This document shows, piece after piece, positions 61,803 through 64,000 of a stretch of DNA of 64,000 bases (its first letter is position 1; every line of letters begins with the position of its first letter). Under the pieces are notes generated by a model, which had not been told where the DNA came from, ran no database searches, and was given only the letters and a program-made list of their open reading frames with translations. Source of the DNA: Halobaculum marinum. GTDB lineage: Archaea > Halobacteriota > Halobacteria > Halobacteriales > Haloferacaceae. The stretch is taken from NCBI RefSeq assembly GCF_029338555.1, contig NZ_CP119990.1:186001-250000 (forward strand), read 5' to 3'. The position numbers were made by a program, and so were the translations under genes.

Positions 61803-61845
61803 CTGTCGTCCGTGGCGACATCGACTGTCGTCCGTGGCGACATCG
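61803..61845. repeat. 21-bp direct duplication in the PAS/SDR spacer
   Basis: The sequence CTGTCGTCCGTGGCGACATC followed by G occurs at 61803-61823 and again at 61825-61845 without change. It lies in the divergent spacer between the PAS gene and the SDR gene. It may be a recent slip duplication or a doubled operator. Confidence 0.8.
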
Positions 61846-61907
61846 CGGGCGTGCTCCGACACGACGCCGGGGTGCGTTTTTCTCCCGGGGGCGCCAACGA
61901 CCGAGCG

Positions 61908-62813
61908 ATGGCACCCACGACGGCTGCCGAGTCGGTCGTCCTCCTGACCGGTGGCACCAGCGGGATCGGTCGCGCTGCGGTGCGACGCCTCGCGGCGACC
62001 GGTGCGACCGTCGTCACCGTCGGTCGCGACCGCGAGCGCGGCCGGGCGGTCGCAGCGGACGTGACCGCCGAGACGCCCGGTCGCGTAGAGTTCCGACGGG
62101 TCGATCTGGCGGACCAGAGCGCAGTTCGCAACCTCGCGAGTGCGGTCGACGACGAGTACGACCGCCTCGACGCGCTCGTCCACAACGCCGGCCTCTCCTC
62201 GAAGGAGCGGCGCGAGACCGCCGACGGTGTGGAACTGACGTTGGCGGTGAACCACCTCGCTCCGTACCTCCTCACGCACGACCTCGTCGACCTGCTGGGA
62301 GCCACGCGCGGTGCGCGAGTCGTCGTCACCGCCTCCAGCGTCCACCGCAGAGGGAAGATCGACTTGGACGACTCGGAGGATCTGGACGCGCTCAACTCTC
62401 GGTCGGGGTACGACGCTCTCGACGCGTACGCGCGGTCGAAACTCGCGAACGTCGCGTTCACGCTGGAGTTGGCCGAGCGGTTGCGGGCGAGCGCGCGGAC
62501 CGAGGGCGTCGTCGCGAACTGCGTCCACCCGGGATTCATCCCGACGACTGGCCTCTACCGGGACGTGTCGTGGCGGGCGAAACTGTTGACGCGCCTCGCC
62601 GGTGCGGTCCCCGGCGTCGGCACGGACGTCGAGGAGGGTGCGAGACGGCTGGTCGCGGTGACGACCGACGACGCGTACGCCGACCGGACGGGACTGTACG
62701 TCGGCGGCGACGGTCCGGAGCAACCGAGTGCCGCCGCTCGCGACGCCGCGCTCCGCGAGCGACTGTGGCGCCTCAGCGCGGCGTTGGTCGGCGTCGACCC
62801 CGACTGGCCGTGA
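61908..62813 (+). CDS. Short-chain dehydrogenase/reductase
   Basis: This 301-residue Rossmann enzyme has the cofactor motif TGGTSGIG near residues 15-22, the HNAG motif (LVHNAGLSS), the catalytic serine strand VVVTASSVH, and YARSKLANV with the catalytic Tyr and Lys. Layout and length match retinol-dehydrogenase/WW-oxidoreductase-like SDRs. The basic residues after the second strand (VGRDRERGR) suggest NADP preference. ATG 61908 is the first that leaves the Rossmann strand properly placed. Confidence 0.9.
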   Translation: MAPTTAAESVVLLTGGTSGIGRAAVRRLAATGATVVTVGRDRERGRAVAADVTAETPGRVEFRRVDLADQSAVRNLASAVDDEYDRLDALVHNAGLSSKERRETADGVELTLAVNHLAPYLLTHDLVDLLGATRGARVVVTASSVHRRGKIDLDDSEDLDALNSRSGYDALDAYARSKLANVAFTLELAERLRASARTEGVVANCVHPGFIPTTGLYRDVSWRAKLLTRLAGAVPGVGTDVEEGARRLVAVTTDDAYADRTGLYVGGDGPEQPSAAARDAALRERLWRLSAALVGVDPDWP

Positions 62814-62862
62814 GCGCGTCCCGCTCGACCGCGGCCTCCGGGGGTCGGGAGGCGCGTCGCAG

Positions 62863-63399
62863 TTACTCGTACTGCTGGCGTTCGACCCGTTCCAGGACCT
62901 CCGCGAACGCGACGTTCTGCTTCACGCTCGTCACGCGGATCGTGACGCGCTCGCCCTTCTCGGTGTCGGGGACGATGATCACGTAGCCGCGGTCGACCCG
63001 CGCGATTCCGTCGCCCTGGTCGCCGATCCCCTCAATGTCCACCGTCACCTCGTCGCCGCGGTCGACCGGGGGTTCGGGGCCGTCCGTGGTCGCGTTTGAG
63101 CCGTTCGACCCAATTGACGGAGCCTCGTCGTCGCCGGACGGTGCCGCGTCCGTCGAGTCGTCGGACGTGCTCGTTGGGGCGTCGCTCGACTCCGAACGTG
63201 TGCTACCAGACGCCACGTTCTCGGTGGGCGCCGACGACGCCGGCGTCGACTCCCGTTCCAACAGCGCGACACGGTACACCGCCCCTTCGCGCAGCGTCCC
63301 GAGATCCACTTCGCGCTTCGGTACTTCCACCACGTACGAGCCGTCACGTTCCTCTACGTCCGCGCTGAATACACACCGTAGATCCTCTGATATCTCCAT
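62863..63399 (-). CDS. TRAM-domain protein
   Basis: This 178-residue protein has a short N-terminal beta module (DLRCVFSADVEERDGSYVVE), a long Ser/Asp/Thr-rich linker (about 50-115), and a C-terminal TRAM domain (DRGDEVTVDIEGIGDQGDGI, RVTIRVTSVKQNVAFAEVLE). TRAM proteins bind RNA; small archaeal ones act as RNA chaperones with cold-shock-like roles. The N-terminal extension and linker are longer than in the minimal single-domain TRAM proteins. Confidence 0.88.
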   Translation of the reverse strand: MEISEDLRCVFSADVEERDGSYVVEVPKREVDLGTLREGAVYRVALLERESTPASSAPTENVASGSTRSESSDAPTSTSDDSTDAAPSGDDEAPSIGSNGSNATTDGPEPPVDRGDEVTVDIEGIGDQGDGIARVDRGYVIIVPDTEKGERVTIRVTSVKQNVAFAEVLERVERQQYE

Positions 63400-63569
63400 T
63401 CGTCTTCCGTTCTCACCACAGTAATGTTAACCTACGCGTGTTCGGGGCCGTGTATCAGCCCAACTCTAGACGGTCCGGTGCACGAACCGGCGCGCCCGTG
63501 GATACACTGACGTGCTCGACGACGACCCACCGTGTCGACCGGCGAGGAGCAAGAGCCGACGGTGATTCT

Positions 63570-63604
63570 GTCGATAACCCACATTCGAATCGTGGGATAT
63601 CGAC
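63570..63604. repeat. 35-bp near-perfect palindrome
   Basis: GTCGATA-a-CCCAC pairs with GTGGG-a-TATCGAC around a centre ATTCGAAT. Only the A/A pair and a central offset break the symmetry. It could form a strong hairpin or bind a dimeric protein. The ATTCGAATC centre resembles a tRNA T-loop, but no tRNA surrounds it. Confidence 0.75.
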
Positions 63605-63654
63605 GCGACGGTGGCCTGTCTATCGCTATCTCCCAATCTACACGTCACTCACCC

Positions 63655-63675
63655 ACACCACCGTGTCCGCAGTAA
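63655..63675 (+). repeat. 21-bp dispersed repeat, copy 2
   Basis: Identical over 21 bp to 7481-7501. It is followed 27 bp later by an inverted copy. Confidence 0.8.
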
Positions 63676-63702
63676 CTGGACTACACTCGATACAGCGCCG
63701 AA

Positions 63703-63722
63703 TTACAGCGGACACAGTGGTG
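63703..63722 (-). repeat. Dispersed repeat, inverted copy 3
   Basis: The reverse complement, CACCACTGTGTCCGCTGTAA, differs from copies 1 and 2 at two positions. A fourth, weaker copy (CACCGTTGTGTCCGCTGTTC) starts at about 63779 on the plus strand. Confidence 0.7.
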
Positions 63723-64000
63723 TTTGTCGAGACACCTCGTTGGAAGACGGCGCCGGAGGACACGACCCGTCGAGTCGACACCGTTGTGTCCGCTGTTCTC
63801 GCCGAACGTCTCGCCCCGACGCCGCCACGTCAACCACGGCCAAGTGTGGGTGACGACCGACAGCGTGTCGATGGAACGACAGACGCGGCGGGGTTGGTGA
63901 TCGGACCGGTGAGCCGTCGACTGGCACGCCCGAGGCACCAGATCATCTCAGAGTCGCGCGAGCGACCGCGCGGGACAGGAACGGGGTGTCCCTCGGCGGG

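Larger units (their letters stand above)
63400..64000. other. Intergenic, palindrome-rich region at the window end
   Basis: About 600 bp without a convincing gene; open frames here have non-haloarchaeal, basic, His/Arg-rich composition. It contains the promoter of the TRAM gene, a 35-bp palindrome (63570-63604), and three or four copies of the GTGTCCGC-containing repeat. I found no tRNA, rRNA or Orc1/Cdc6-type origin box. Confidence 0.5.

Noticed and set aside
63580..63599. T-loop-like ATTCGAATC inside a CCCAC/GTGGG stem, suggesting a tRNA
   Set aside because: No acceptor, D or anticodon stem is present around it, and the wider symmetry is a simple 35-bp palindrome.
63611..63938. Small open frames in the terminal intergenic region
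   Set aside because: They are basic, His/Arg-rich and built largely from the inverted repeat copies; composition is unlike haloarchaeal proteins.

Overview
This window comes from a halophilic archaeon (class Halobacteria). The evidence is the GC-rich DNA, acidic proteins, many twin-arginine lipoproteins with a ...AGC lipobox, halocyanins, HalOD1 and HTH_10 (bacterio-opsin-activator type) proteins, a TrmB regulator, and start codons lying close behind TATA-like boxes (leaderless transcripts). I see no rRNA, tRNA, IS element, provirus or CRISPR array.

Layout. 1-7.4 kb: housekeeping and signalling (HalOD1 protein, DMT exporter with a divergent Lrp/AsnC regulator, PAS histidine kinase with a degenerate receiver, CPBP protease, AIM24, universal stress protein). 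7.5-11.0 kb: a dehydrogenase-like operon (Tat lipoprotein of the gluconate-2-dehydrogenase subunit 3 type, GMC flavoprotein, PQQ-type beta-propeller lipoprotein). 11.1-18.6 kb: an iron-type ABC transporter operon headed by a protein of the reversibly glycosylated polypeptide (RGP) family and ending in a GT39-like membrane protein. Both of these operons carry the same palindrome, TTAGG-N4-CCTAA, just before the first gene; it resembles DtxR/SirR/Idr iron-regulator sites. 18.7-23.7 kb: membrane proteins, an AT-richer patch with a BAAT-family lipoprotein, and a GT2.

23.8-37.2 kb is a denitrification island: two paralogous halocyanins at its edges, an HTH_10 regulator, a DUF2249 protein, a 12-helix membrane protein, copper nitrite reductase nirK, quinol nitric oxide reductase, a MoaD-like protein, two radical SAM/SPASM proteins, an Htur_1727-type partner and a small CGCGG protein. 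Five promoters in it carry CGAA-N4-TTCG (one with a mismatch), the motif reported for the anaerobic regulator NarO. A second palindrome, TCCCA-N5-TGGGA, lies 44-46 nt before both halocyanins and a multicopper oxidase.

37.2-47.7 kb: histidine kinase, small enzymes, multicopper oxidase, ArsR-like regulator, FdhF-like molybdoprotein, VIT1-type transporter, SLC13 transporter, hydrolase. 47.7-61.2 kb is a starch/maltodextrin locus: TrmB, cytoplasmic alpha-amylase, GH15 glucoamylase, a MalK/UgpC-type ATPase, MalE/F/G-type components and a neopullulanase-like GH13, with several palindromes between divergent promoters. 61.2-64 kb: LOV-like PAS protein, SDR, TRAM protein and a palindrome-rich intergenic end.

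Eight genes are split by single-base frameshifts, mostly at short homopolymers, with clear homology on both sides. I annotate them as single CDSs and suspect sequencing error for most.
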